Position numbers and translations under genes: made by a program
Source of the DNA: Tieghemiomyces parasiticus
Taxonomy: Eukaryota > Kickxellomycota > Dimargaritomycetes > Dimargaritales > Dimargaritaceae
NCBI GenBank assembly: GCA_027575765.1
Contig: JANBPT010000636.1
Coordinates: 1-27,570 of the forward strand
Length of the DNA stretch: 27,570 nucleotides
Direction: 5' to 3'
The notes under the pieces: model-generated
Seen by the model: the letters and a program-made list of their open reading frames with translations, nothing else
Told to the model about the DNA's origin: nothing
Database searches by the model: none
Shown here: piece after piece, positions 10,955 to 21,377 of the stretch
Numbering within the stretch: the first letter of the stretch is position 1
How the letters are laid out: each line of letters opens with the position of its first letter

Positions 10955-11306
10955 GGATTTCGGGCGGCCCGCCTCAAGCTTGGGCTCGGGCTGGTGGCTC
11001 AACCTCCGGCTAACACAGACCCCCCTCTCGGGTTCTCCAGACTACACGTTCTACCCACCATCATACAAAACGCACCCCGCTCCGCTTGCATCAGACATTG
11101 ATCCGTTGAGCGGATCACGTACCTCAGAATAAACGATATTTGCTTGTGGCCCAGTACGCTCAATTTAAATACACTATACTTTATATGTTGGCAGTAGCCC
11201 AGGATCACATATATAAAACTGAGACACGTTGGCAGGTAGGTAATGTGTATCTGCCAAATCCTCCTAGGGGTAGTAGAGAGGTGCTAAGCGAGGAGAGCGA
11301 TCGTGC
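10955..11306. other. Convergent 3' region between the Cys-rich ORF and ATX1
   Basis: This 352-nt spacer holds the 3' ends of two converging genes. AATAAA on the + strand at 11128-11133 probably serves the upstream mini-gene. A perfect 7-bp inverted repeat, TGATCCG and CGGATCA around a 5-nt loop, lies at 11099-11117. AT-rich stretches at 11160-11185 and 11207-11218 could serve either transcript. No further gene is seen. Confidence 0.5.
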
Positions 11307-12013
11307 TTAGGAGGCGATCTGGTCGGCGGACAGTTCGGGGTGAACCTGCTTACCGGTGGCCACGATAGCCTGCTTGACATCATCGTAGGAAGCGGTGCCG
11401 GTCACGGTCACCTTCTGGGAAGGGATATCGGTGGTGACCTCCTGGACGCCTGCGCAGCCGAATTTTTTTGGGTTAAGGTGGGTAGAAATGGGGTTGATTA
11501 GCCCACAAAGGAACAGTTGGCACTAGACCTGGCGGGCAGAATAGATTGGCCCCTGGCCTCTCTTTCTCACCCTCCTTCCCTGCAGCTGGAGTGATAGCTT
11601 ACGCGGGTACCACCGCCAAAAGGACTAGTCGGCGAGACTTCTTCGTTACAGCGGTAGAATAGTAGGGGAAAACTAACTTACCATCAACTTTCTTCACAGC
11701 CTTCTCAACAGCACCGGAGCAACCAGTGCAGGCCATATCGACCTTGTAGACGTGGGTCTGGGGAAAGTGTAACGATGCAAGGTAGGTTACATGTGGCGAG
11801 TGTGAATGAGAGTGAGTAGTGCCAAAGTGTCAAGTTGGGAAGGTGGTTAGTGGGCTGTCAGAAAACCTACTAGAGAACGCTCCAGAGAAGCTCTTCCCTC
11901 GGCCTTGGCCAGAGCGGAACTTGGGTCTGAGGTCAAGGACAGGAGATGGAGAAGGGGGAGGGAGGTTGTAGAACAGCTGGATAGGCGCATTCGCAACTCA
12001 CCTGGACGGACAT
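11307..12013 (-). CDS. ATX1: Atx1-type copper metallochaperone, 3 exons
   Basis: Three exons on the minus strand, 12013-12002, 11757-11682 and 11449-11307, encode 76 residues. Introns are 244 and 232 nt, with donors GTGAGT and GTAAGT. The protein is a single heavy-metal-associated domain. It has the MACTGC copper-binding loop (MxCxxC, Cys14 and Cys17), the following SGAVEKAVKKVDGV helix, and the KVTVTGTASYDDVKQAI strand-helix unit. Length matches Atx1/ATOX1 (about 70 residues). In yeast and animals this cytosolic protein carries Cu(I) to the Golgi P-type ATPase that loads multicopper oxidases. The first coding exon is only four codons (MSVQ). It is accepted because the family N-terminus is this short and the donor is in phase. 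A TATAAT element on the minus strand at 12152-12157 could be the promoter. It converges with a small Cys-rich ORF. Confidence 0.93.
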
Positions 12014-12837
12014 GGTGATGGAGGGGGGGTGAGGTTGGGTAAGTGCGGGTGTAGGAGGGGTAACGGGCGACGGGTTGTAATGGAACAGAAGACAATAGAG
12101 GCAGTACGAGTTGGAAAGCAATTAATGGTCCTCCAGTAGGGCGGGGTTGGGATTATATGTTGGTAAGCCGGGGGATTCTCGGGCTTAGCCTCGGAAACCG
12201 CTGGAATATTCGGCCCAGCGAGGCGGACCGGGGTGGTGGCGTCACAAGCAGCGATAAACGATGACCTTCCCCCCCCCCCTTCCACATACATACAGACGCC
12301 ATGAAGCGTCGTAATAAAGAGGCGGGAGGGACCCGGATCAGCCCGGCGAGGGCCCCCAGTGGAACGATTGATGACCGGCCACCGTAGGGGCGGATCATGC
12401 GAAAGCGTGCTTGAAACACCTAGTGGGAAAAGGAGGTTTGGAAAGCGTGCGACCCACCAGCATCCCCCAACGAAGTGGGATAGACTGTTGTCGCCACACG
12501 ATCGGCTAATCGACCACACCACCACCTCCTCGTCTGATCCTTGCAGTACCTTAAGCCAACAAGCAGTAAAACAACCAACCAATGCGCTTCAAAAGAATCT
12601 GGCCAATAGCAAACACGCGATACCGCACATGCGGGCACAGGCGCTGAAAAATGGAAAGTATCCAACGCCCGATAAACCATCATTAAAAGAGCATACGTAA
12701 AAAAAGAAAAAGGTAAGTGCCCATAATGATATCTGACGCGTTTCCACAAAGAATAAAAAAGCGAACTGTTATGAAAAGTCATCGAAAACGTAATTATATT
12801 ATAATATATATGTATCTAAAACAATATTTTCGTGGCA
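12014..12837. promoter_or_regulatory. ATX1 upstream region and tRNA flank
   Basis: About 820 nt between ATX1 (-) and the tRNA (+). A minus-strand TATAAT lies at 12152-12157, and a G-rich run lies just before the ATX1 ATG. The right 150 nt become very AT-rich (12780-12830), typical of tRNA flanks. A 120-codon minus-strand ORF (12420-12782) with hydrophobic segments overlaps this interval, but I could not support it as a gene. Confidence 0.45.
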
Positions 12838-12910
12838 GGTTTCATAGTGTAGTTGGTTATCACTCGGGATTCTGATTCCCGCGACCCGAGTTCGAGTCTC
12901 GGTGAGACCT
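12838..12910 (+). tRNA. tRNA-Gln (anticodon CUG)
   Basis: A complete cloverleaf of 73 nt without an intron. The acceptor arms GGTTTCA and TGAGACC pair over seven positions with one G-U. The anticodon stem CGGGA/TCCCG encloses the loop TTCTGAT, with CTG at 12872-12874, which reads CAG (Gln). The T stem CCGAG/CTCGG encloses TTCGAGT, the B box. The A box is TAGTGTAGTTGG. The sequence closely resembles fungal tRNA-Gln. CCA is not encoded, as usual in eukaryotes. Flanks are AT-rich and a T-run follows at once. Confidence 0.96.
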
Positions 12911-13528
12911 TCATTTTTTTGATATTTTAATTCATTATTTGCGTCTTTATCTTCGAGATCCACGATATCGACAACGGCCTACCAACTTATGTCAACTGAA
13001 CATAATTGGGCAAGAATAACGCTTGTACGTGATTAGTACCTGGTTGCTTATAATTAGTCATCCCCACATGGAGCATACTGACAAGCGTATACGTTGAGAC
13101 TGTATTGAAAAGTAAGATAAAATAAACCGGTTGAGAAGAAGTCGATGTGAGAACTGTGAGCCTAACCTTTAAAAGCGCCGACCTAGGTAAGTAAATCTCC
13201 CGTCTTTTTTCCAGAGAGACTTGTGAGCAAGTAGGAATAAATCATAGTGTAGAAGACATAGGGCGGGGGAGGGGGAATATGGATGAGAAAGGAGAAATAA
13301 TGCGGTGGTGGGCGGAGTACATCCCTTGGCCATTTCCCATCATTGCATCCTTATTTAGTGGAGAGAACTTAGTCAGTGGGGAGAGAAGGGAGGAGAGGGA
13401 GGTGGGGTAAGTGCGGGGGGGGGTGAGAGAGAAAAAAGAGAGAGCGAGCTAAGAGTCGCCTGTGTGACTGCGACATCCTCCCTTCCCTCCCTCCCTCCCA
13501 CTCCTCCTCCTCCCACCATATTACGATT
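12911..13528. other. Spacer between tRNA-Gln and the VMA1 3' end
   Basis: No gene is seen. The left half is AT-rich. From about 13260 to 13445 the + strand becomes purine-rich with GGGGGGGG and (GA)n segments, followed by a CT-rich stretch to 13515. This is probably 3'-flanking low-complexity DNA of VMA1. Confidence 0.5.
12914..12920 (+). terminator. Pol III T7 terminator of tRNA-Gln
   Basis: Seven consecutive T residues begin four nt after the last tRNA base, the usual RNA polymerase III stop signal. Confidence 0.9.
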
Positions 13529-16026
13529 TTAGTCGGTGAGCTGACGGAAGCGCTCCTCCATTTCCTTAGCGAGCTCGGTGTACCGGTCCTTGAGGGTGTC
13601 CTGACCGTCGGCGGGATCCTCGAACTTCATGGAGCTGAGTTTGTAGATGATATCGCCCATGCTATCACGAATCTTGGCCCAGGTGACCTGACCCTGGGTG
13701 ACCTCCACGGCGTGGGTGGCGTGGGTGTAGAAGCCAATCATGTTCCGCAGCATCCACACGGTCTTGTAGAACGGACAGTACCGGTCGTAGGATGAGTAGC
13801 CGTTCTGCTGCAGGAAGTCGTCCTTGATGATGCGGGCCACCTCGAGCGTAATCTTGTCCGATTCGGCCAGCGCCGACTTGCCCACCAGCTGCACAATCTC
13901 CGACAGGTCCTCCTCCATCTGGAGAATCTCCTTGCACCGCGTGCGCAGCTCCACAAACTCCGGGTCAAAGTTCTCGTAGTAAGGCCCCAAGGCCTGGATG
14001 TACTTGGAGTAACTGAGCGACCAGTTGACGGACGGGAAATGCTTGCGCTGGGCCAGTTTCTTGTCCAGCCCCCAGAACACCTGGACGATACCCAGGGTCG
14101 CCGAAGTGACGGGGTCCGAGAAGTCACCACCGGGCGGCGACACGGCGCCCACCACGCTGACACTGCCCTCGCGCTGAGGGTTGCCGAGGCACTGCACCTT
14201 GCCGGCACGTTCGTAGAAGGAAGCCAGACGGGCACCCAGGTAGGCCGGGTAACCGCTGTCGGCGGGCATCTCAGCGAGACGACCGGAAATTTCACGGAGG
14301 GCCTCGGCCCAACGCGAGGTGGAGTCGGCCATCATAGCAACGTTCTTGCCCTGATCGCGGAAGTACTCCGAGATGGTAATACCGGTGTAAATGGAGGCCT
14401 CGCGGGCGGCCACGGGCATGTTGGAGGTGTTGGCCACCAGGGTGGTGCGCTGCATGATGGACTCTTGGCGGCCGTCCACCTCGACTGACAACTTCGGGAA
14501 GTCCATGAGAACCTCAGCCATCTCGTTACCGCGCTCACCGCACCCAATGTACACAATCAGATCTGAGTTGGAGTACTTGGACAACGACTGCGAAATCACC
14601 GTCTTACCGCACCCGAAGGCCCCGGGAATGGCGGTGGTGCCGCCCTGCACGCACGGGAAGAGGGCATCCAGCACGCGCTGGCCCGTCAGCAGCGGGTGGT
14701 TGGCCGCTAGCTTCTCGGCCGTTGGGCGTGGGGAGCGCACGGGCCAGATCTGCAGCATGGTGTGCTGAGTGGTCTTGCCCTCAAACTCCGTCTCGAGCAC
14801 CACGTCGTTCAGGGTGTAGGAACCCTTAGGGGCCATATAGGTAACGGTACCCCGGGCCTTGGGGTTGAGCATAATGCCGTGGTTGGTCACCAGGGAGTTC
14901 TCGAACACGCGACCAAAGATGTCACCGCCGGTGATGTGGTCACCGACCTGGCGAGCGGGTAACGAGGGTGCGGTGTGAAGTAGAAAGGTGAAGGTTAGTA
15001 GCCACGGGGAGATAAGGTGGGTGGTACGTGGAATACATGGCCAGCGGTCACGGCAAGGGGGCAGACACGGGCGTGGTTGCGGGGACTTACCTTGAAGCTC
15101 ACGGGATCAAAGTCCCAGGAGATAGACTTGTCTAGGGCCGGGGTATCGATACCGCGGGGGATGTAAATACTCTGGGACACCTCCAGAATGCCCTATTTTT
15201 TGCGGAAATAGTGCGTAGCGAGTGGGGAGGTAGGTGAATGTCAGTGCGGTGAGTTAGCTGCAGCCAAGCTCAATCGGGTATCATTAAGACGAGCCTAGCC
15301 GCACTGGCGTCGGACAAGAAGATGAAGACGCAATTTACCTTTAGCGGGCGCTGGATACCGTCAAAGGTGTTGGAGCAGAGACCAGGTCCGAGTTCCACGG
15401 ACAGGGGCTTGCCGGAGCGCAAAACGGGATCGCCGATCGTGAGGCCGGCTTAGAACGCAGGGGGGAGGAGGGAAGGGATGGCAGGTAGGGGGACGTGGTA
15501 CAGACACCGTAAGCCTCAGGCTGTCGACCAAACACCGCATGGCCCAGCACACTTTACAAGCAGGACGTCAGCGGCAGATAGGGGAAATGTACTTACAGGT
15601 CTCTTCGTACACCTGAAGGGTAGCCTTGTCGCCGTCAAGACGAATGACCTCACCCACCAGGGCGTCGTGGCCCACACGAACTAGCTCGTGCATGGCCGAA
15701 CCTGTCATTTTCTCGGCGATGACGACTGGAGGGGGCGAGGGGTGTAATAGAGGATACGACGGAGGCGGGTAGAGGGACGGTGTTAGCTTATAGTGGATAC
15801 CACATCGCCGCCTACCCAGAGGTAGGGGCACCTCAGGTTAAGTTTGGGCGCCGTCCAGCGTTGGAAATCTACTCCGTCGAAAGAGGGGGGCTGTGCAAAC
15901 GTTATACCCCAGTTCTGATAGATACTTACCGGGACCGGACACGGAGTAAATGTAGCCGTACTCGGCCTCCTTTTCGCTCTCCAGCGAGCGGAGGTCTTTA
16001 CGGGCGTTGTCGAGAGCACCAGCCAT
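13529..16026 (-). CDS. VMA1: V-type H+-ATPase catalytic subunit A, 5 exons, no intein
   Basis: Five exons on the minus strand (16026-15930, 15725-15597, 15448-15339, 15192-15091, 14947-13529) splice in frame to 618 residues. That is almost the size of mature yeast Vma1. Introns are 143-204 nt. It is the nucleotide-binding subunit of the V1 sector, driving proton pumping into vacuoles and endosomes. Visible motifs are [17 protein letters not shown] near residues 23-39, the P-loop GAFGCGKT near 255-262, and GCGERGNE near 281-288. [18 protein letters not shown] lies near 352-369 and the ATPase signature [11 protein letters not shown] near 450-460. The C-terminal helical domain ends in [10 protein letters not shown]. 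Where some yeasts carry the VDE intein, before the Cys of GCGERGNE, the coding sequence here is uninterrupted. Usage is strongly biased to C/G in third positions. The ATG in ACC-ATG-G context begins the conserved N-terminus. Confidence 0.98.
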
Positions 16027-17805
16027 GGTTAACGGTCAAGAGGGGGGGACGGTTGCGGAGGGGTCTAAAGAAACACGACCAACGGAGAAGTGCGACGGAC
16101 TATGAGCAAGTGGCGGCGAATGCAGGTCAAGAGGTCCGGCCGATGGAGATGCGTAGCGATCGTAAGGCGGTCGGGGATAATAGACAGCGCAGGATGGGTT
16201 AGTGCCCTGCCCGACATGCGGTGGTATGGAGAGGGGCGGGGAAGGGTGGAGTGACCGGGAGACCCGCTTGGCGAAGCCGGTACGAATGCTGAGAAGTGTG
16301 CGCGAGACCCGGTCACCCTCCCGGGTACACATTGCTGGTCGGTAGGGCCGGCGTGCTCATCTCGAGCGTGTTCGTCCTGCCCAGACTGCTAAAATAGAAG
16401 GAGGAGAGTGCTGATAAGGGGGAATGCACGCCAAGGCTTGGGACCCAACGCTTACTTACCGAATAGTGAGCTTGTAAACGCGTAATGCCGTGAGCAGGAA
16501 GAGTCCAGCGGGAAATGCAGAAGGGTAGGATAGTAAAACTGCGAACTACCGGTAACGTCGAAAAGGGTGAATGAAGCGGGGACAACGGGTAAGAGAAGTG
16601 GAGCACGCCGGGGGGAGAGGACGAACAGAGTGAACAAAGTGCGGAGAAGGGTGTAGAGGCAGGGAGTGGGGAGGGGGATAAAGGGTAAGGGACGAAGAGA
16701 GCTCAGAGTGGGCGGGTGAGGAGGAGGAGCGTCAGACGACTCCGCCGGCCTATAAGCTAACCCGGCCGACCCCGTCATAGCCCGCGGAGCACCTCACCGT
16801 CCATCGTCTCCGCCTTCCCCAACAGAACGAGTGGCCCTAGTGAGCGTCAGGGTACAAGGGTATTACAAGCGGTGTCGAGCGGAAGCGCTGGTTACGCCCC
16901 CTTCCGGAAACGAAGTCCTTGCTCACGCGCGACCAGGTAATCGACCGCTAAGCCCCAGCGACTCTGCTTCTGGTCCCCCAACGGGTGGCATAAGGTACGC
17001 GAGGAGGAGGGGAGGGGGGCTAAAAGACCCGCCGTCCTGCCCCCCCCCTTCTCAAGGTCACAAGTGCTAAAGGGTGATACCAAGGCGAGGGTGGATAGTC
17101 GTTGCACGGATGTTGGCTGGGGCCTATCGTCCTCCTCAGCCGGTCCGCCCTGCATCCCCACCCCCACTCCCCAGCGCCATTAGGCCGCAACTTCCCTACG
17201 CCTGACTCCCCGAAACGGTATCGACCATGGGCTAGCGGTAAAGGAAGGCAGAAACGGCGGGTTGGGAGGGGGGTCGCACCAGAGGTCGGTACGTGTCGCC
17301 ACCACGACAAATGATGGCGAGGCGAGGCGGTGCGGTGGAGAGGCGAGGGAAAAGGCAAGTGTGGACGCGACCCGCTGACGCTCGTCCGCCCTGTGTAACT
17401 CCAACCCAGGTGGCTGAGAAGAGAGATGGGGGTAGGTATGAGGAATGGCGTGTCAGCCCGTAAAACATGCCCGGTTGTGTGGAGCCCAAGGAAGACACGG
17501 CCCTCATGGCTTAAGGGGTTGCCCTTCGTAGAATGGGTGGTATTTGGATGAATAGAAATACTGCGACATGTCCGATAGCGTAGGTTACCCCAGTTCAATG
17601 CCAACTACATTTCAAATTGATATAAACTTTATAATAACGTAACATGGAGTTGACTGAGAAGCAATGGTACTAAACGAAAAGCGTACAGAAACCACTCGCT
17701 GGAGGACGTCGATCAGTGAGGGTAGACCATGGGCACTGCAGAGGAATACCGGAGCGAGGGGTCGCCGAACCTCTATGCCTCACAGAAAGCCAGCAGTCGT
17801 CAGCA
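16027..17805. promoter_or_regulatory. VMA1 upstream region and GID7 3' end
   Basis: About 1.8 kb between two minus-strand genes. The right end (17605-17645) is AT-rich, 160-200 nt after the GID7 stop, and fits its polyadenylation region. The rest is strongly strand-asymmetric: the minus strand is pyrimidine-rich, as expected of a long leader or promoter of VMA1. A minus-strand donor-like GTAAGTAAG starting at 16459 faces an acceptor-like TATTTTAG ending at 16389, giving a possible 71-nt leader intron. Long open frames here (for example 16452-16778 and 17020-17604 on -) look like compositional artefacts rich in P, S and L. Confidence 0.45.
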
Positions 17806-20800
17806 CTACGATGTGCTGTCCTCCTCCTCCTCGTCGTCGTCGCTGGCGATATCGCGCTGGCGCCGAAAAAGTTCAGGGCCTAGGTAGTTGTACCCGATAT
17901 CTACCAGTAAGTCCTCGGCCGCGGCTTCCTCGTCATCACTAATTTCCGTATCGTTGTCGTCGCTGATCGCCTCGTCCTGGTCGCTGCCTTCTTCGTCGTC
18001 GTCGTCATCATCATTATCGTCGTCGTCTTCCTCTTCGTCCTCGTCGCGCGAAGAGACTTCCAAGTCGGTACGTTCCCGGCTTGCATCCGTCGAGGCGGGG
18101 CAGCCTGTGACCGCATTGAGTGCCAACGGGTCAGCGTTTGGTAGGGTGTTGTTCCGCGAATACTCGGCGTTCCAGCTGGTATATGGGGGAGGCAGAAGGC
18201 AGATTAGGGTCAGTAGGAGGTAGTTAAAGTAGGGAGTATTAGTAACCAAATAACGTGCCGGATCAACCCGTCCGGCCGTTGTCTCTGGCCGGGAGAGATT
18301 ATGGGTGCCGCACACTTACAGCTTAACCGTCTTGTCGTCACTGGCGGTGGCGAAAAGGTTCGTGTTGGCCGGGCTCCAAGCGATCGTGTTGACCGTGCCG
18401 GAGTGGGCCTTGATATTGGCCACGGGTTTGCCCGTAAGCCGGCTCCAGGCGTAGATGTGGCCATCTGGGCGGTAGGCAATCACAGAGGGCGTATTAAGTT
18501 AGAATGGCATTTACAGGATGGCAACCGACCAATCAGGCCGCTCTCACATCAATATATATATATATATATCAATTCGATGGACCTACCTTCACCGCCACAG
18601 GCGACGTAGAGCTGATCGCTGCCGGCGAAGCAAGGCCGTAGCACATAGTGACCATGCGCGAAGCTTGCGTAGCTCTGGACGAGCTGCTCGGTCTCGACGT
18701 TCCAGAGTTGAACGCCCTAGAGTGCAAAGGGGGTCAGGCGGTAGGGGTCAATAAGACAAGGGAAGGTACTTGAATTAGCCCCGGTATGTGATGTTATAAG
18801 GCGATGAACCCGGCGCCCGGATCAACCTAATGGACAGGCGGTTCGAAAGGTGCAGGCCTAGAGGACTTACTAGATCAACAAAGCTGACGAGCAAATACTC
18901 GGGCTTCTTGGGCATTAGGGATATAGATCCGACCTCTGAAATCAGCGAGATGGTACTAAGAGAACGTACAGAGGAATGGTAGGGCAGAGTTATTGGGGTG
19001 GTAAGAGGGACGGTGAGGCCAGCGCTAGCACCACCTGTTAACCGGGCTGGACGACAAGTGACTCGGCCACACAAAGCACTTACTTGACCAGCGCACCCGT
19101 CTCGCAGTCGAAGCATGGGATACTCCGTTCGTTGCACGCCACGTAGAGCCGATTATTTTCGGCGTCCAGGGCCATGTCGTGTAGCCGTGGGGCACTGATG
19201 GTGCGCAGCAGACGGGCTTGCGTGTTCTGGGAGTAGGAAAAGAGGGTAATCGACACCATCAAGGACTATTGCTATGTTAGAGGTCGCAATGGCATCTCGA
19301 TTAGAATCATGAATAGACCTGGACGGCCAAACTGCAGTATTAACACTCATATACTGGGCATCTATGATTCAGCGACTTACCCAAACGTAGACAAAGCCGT
19401 CCATGCCGCCCGTCAAGAATCGCTCCCCGTCGGGGAACCAAGTGCAGGCGGTGACCGGTTGAATGTGCTTGTCGAGGACCATCTCACACTGTCCAGTCTA
19501 ATAGATGAAGGAAAGGGAGGTATAGGTGGGTGCATAAACAGGTAATTCCCGAGCCATTAGACGCGGTCATGGCCGACATCGTGGGCACATGACGTACGGA
19601 CGATGACCTGATGGCAGCAACTTCCCCGTTAGGCACTTACCACAATGTTCCACAAGCGCACCCGGTGGTCGTGCCCGCCCGTGAGCAGTTGATTGCTGTC
19701 CGGGGACCAAGCCATGGAGGCCAGTGCCTTCTCGTGGCCACGCAGCTGGTGCAGTAGGACCTTATGCTGAAGAATAAAAAAGGAGGGTCAGCGAGGCAGG
19801 TATGTGTGTAAGAGAAAGAGCGAGAGAGGGGGGTGGCAGGGTGGGTTAGTCTATAGCAGCAGATCCATAGCATATGTATAATTAATTGCCACGGAACCTC
19901 TCCCCCTATTCAATTCCCCGGGTGCGACAATGCCATACCTCAATGTCCCAGATGCATATCGTGTAGTCCTTGGACCCGGAGGCCAGGAAGGCCCCGTTGG
20001 GCGAGAAGGCCAGCAGCCAGACCTCATCGGTATGGGATTCGAACGAATGAATTGACTCCTGAGGGAACCGCAACGGATTGCACTGATGGTCGGTCAGGAG
20101 GGTGTAGTCGTCCTCGCCTGAATGGAAAGGGCAATTAAGATTCTGGAACTGAACGGCACGGTCCAGCAACTGTTCAAGGCGGCGCGGGGGCACCATCATC
20201 TGGGCGGGGATATGGGCCTGCAACTTTTCCAGCAACTGGTGGCGGGATTGCCCCGCAGCCCCGTCCCACTTAGCCAGCCGGTAGAGGTCGGTGCGGGAGG
20301 GGCAAAACATGAACAGGGACAGCGCGTGTACTTTGGCCGGGTTAACCGGGAGTGGAGATAGCTCCTGCTGGAGTACCTGAAGGGCCCGCTTCGTCTGGCG
20401 CGCCTCGACGCGCTCAAGAAACTTCTGCCGCCGGATCAAAAACTGGGCGCTTTGCAGGCCCTTAGGTTTTAGCCCTGGGAGGCCCGCCAGGAGTCGTTCA
20501 GACTCGACCCACTGGCCTTGTAGTACGACGGTACGCAGCTGGGTCACCGTCGGGTGTTCTGCCCGGTAGTGCGACTCGGCTTCTAGTACCGATGCCGCGC
20601 GCGGGTAGCCCATCAGGCCTAGCTGCTGGATCAGGAGACGGGTGAGTTCTTCACGGTCAAAATGGGATTCGTAAGGCTGCGGGACCAGAGCCGGGGCTGG
20701 TTTAGCACCATTTTCGCTACCGTTCATTGTGGCGGATGCGTGCTTGTCCTGGCTCTCCGGGTGGGTCGGGTAAACGGTGGGCGGGGGTAGCATGGTATCG

Positions 20801-20997
20801 GTCAGTATGACGGGCGGGTCCAAGCGGGGACGCTTGCGACCAGATTCGGACTGGGAAGCGGCGGAAACGGAGATTGAGTGGGGGGCGGCGGTCGACGAGG
20901 TAGCGTCGGCGCCGGCGGAGGTTGAACGGCTGCTGGATGCAACGCCCGAGTCCGGGGCAGCGAACGGTCGCTTTGGGTTCCGGTTATGTGTAGCCAA
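17806..20997 (-). CDS. GID7: WDR26/Gid7-like LisH-CTLH-WD40 protein, at least 8 exons
   Basis: Minus-strand exons join in frame: 20997-19939, 19766-19641, 19497-19381, 19226-19084, 18955-18871, 18716-18587, 18464-18320 and 18175-17806. They give about 724 residues from 20997. In order there is a disordered S/T-rich N-terminus with a KRPRLD nuclear-signal-like patch, then a LisH motif around ELTRLLIQQLGLMGYPRAA. A CTLH region around FLIRRQKFLERVEARQ follows, then WD40 repeats such as SPNGAFLASGSKDYTICIWD and WSPDSNQLLTGGHDHRVRLW. The last part is a D/E/S-rich tail. This is the architecture of WDR26/Gid7, a subunit of the GID/CTLH E3 ubiquitin ligase, which in yeast degrades gluconeogenic enzymes. 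Introns are 122-172 nt. The start is unresolved. No ATG precedes 20997 in frame before a stop, so either a 5' exon exists (candidate 21330-21377) or translation begins at the ATG at 20793, which has good context. Confidence 0.93.
18551..18570. repeat. (TA)n microsatellite in a GID7 intron
   Basis: About nine TA units occupy the intron between the sixth and seventh listed GID7 exons. It leaves both splice sites untouched and probably varies in length among strains. Confidence 0.8.
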
Positions 20998-21329
20998 ACC
21001 GGCAATGATTGCTGAGGCTCTAGCGGCCTAGCGCTGAGAGATGGAGAGGAGGGAGATGAAAAATGGGGAAGGCGAGGCGTACAGCGGGCTGGTAACGGGT
21101 ATGATGGGCTCCCAAGGGTTGGCGTGGCGGACAGGAATTCCAAGCCAGACGGCGGCGATCGGGAAAGTGGTAGAGCGGAGGGTCGGCCACAGGAGAGGAG
21201 GGAGGAGTGGTGTGGCTACCCAGGGAAGCGACGGTGCGTAATAGGTTGACAGACAGCAATGGGTCGAGCCAGATATTCCGGAATGCGGTAGTGACTGCCA
21301 CGACTATAACTCCAGTCGTGAAACTTTAC

Positions 21330-21377
21330 AATGCCGCAAGTCCCGATGAGGTCTTCGCTCGAGGGTTGTGCAAGCAT
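21330..21377 (-). other. Candidate first coding exon of GID7
   Basis: The only ATG on the minus strand between 21822 and 20794 starts here. It opens 16 codons (MLAQPSSEDLIGTCGI) up to a GTAAAG donor at 21329. Splicing to an acceptor CTAG ending at 21028 would enter the GID7 frame in phase 0 through a 302-nt intron. The ATG context is weak (T at -3) and CTCTCAG lies just before the chosen acceptor, so this is a hypothesis. The alternative is a 53-codon upstream ORF, with translation starting at 20793. Confidence 0.3.

Noticed and set aside
12420..12782. 120-codon minus-strand ORF with two hydrophobic segments upstream of ATX1
   Set aside because: No leader, TATA box or recognisable domain; it would crowd the ATX1 promoter. 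Not strong enough to call.
16452..16778. 108-codon ATG-started frame on the minus strand ending at a donor-like site
   Set aside because: P/S/L-rich compositional artefact of a pyrimidine-rich leader; splicing it onward meets a stop within about ten codons.
17020..17604. 194-codon open frame on the minus strand
   Set aside because: It begins at TTG rather than ATG, is rich in P, S, H and R as expected from pyrimidine-rich DNA, and has no motif.
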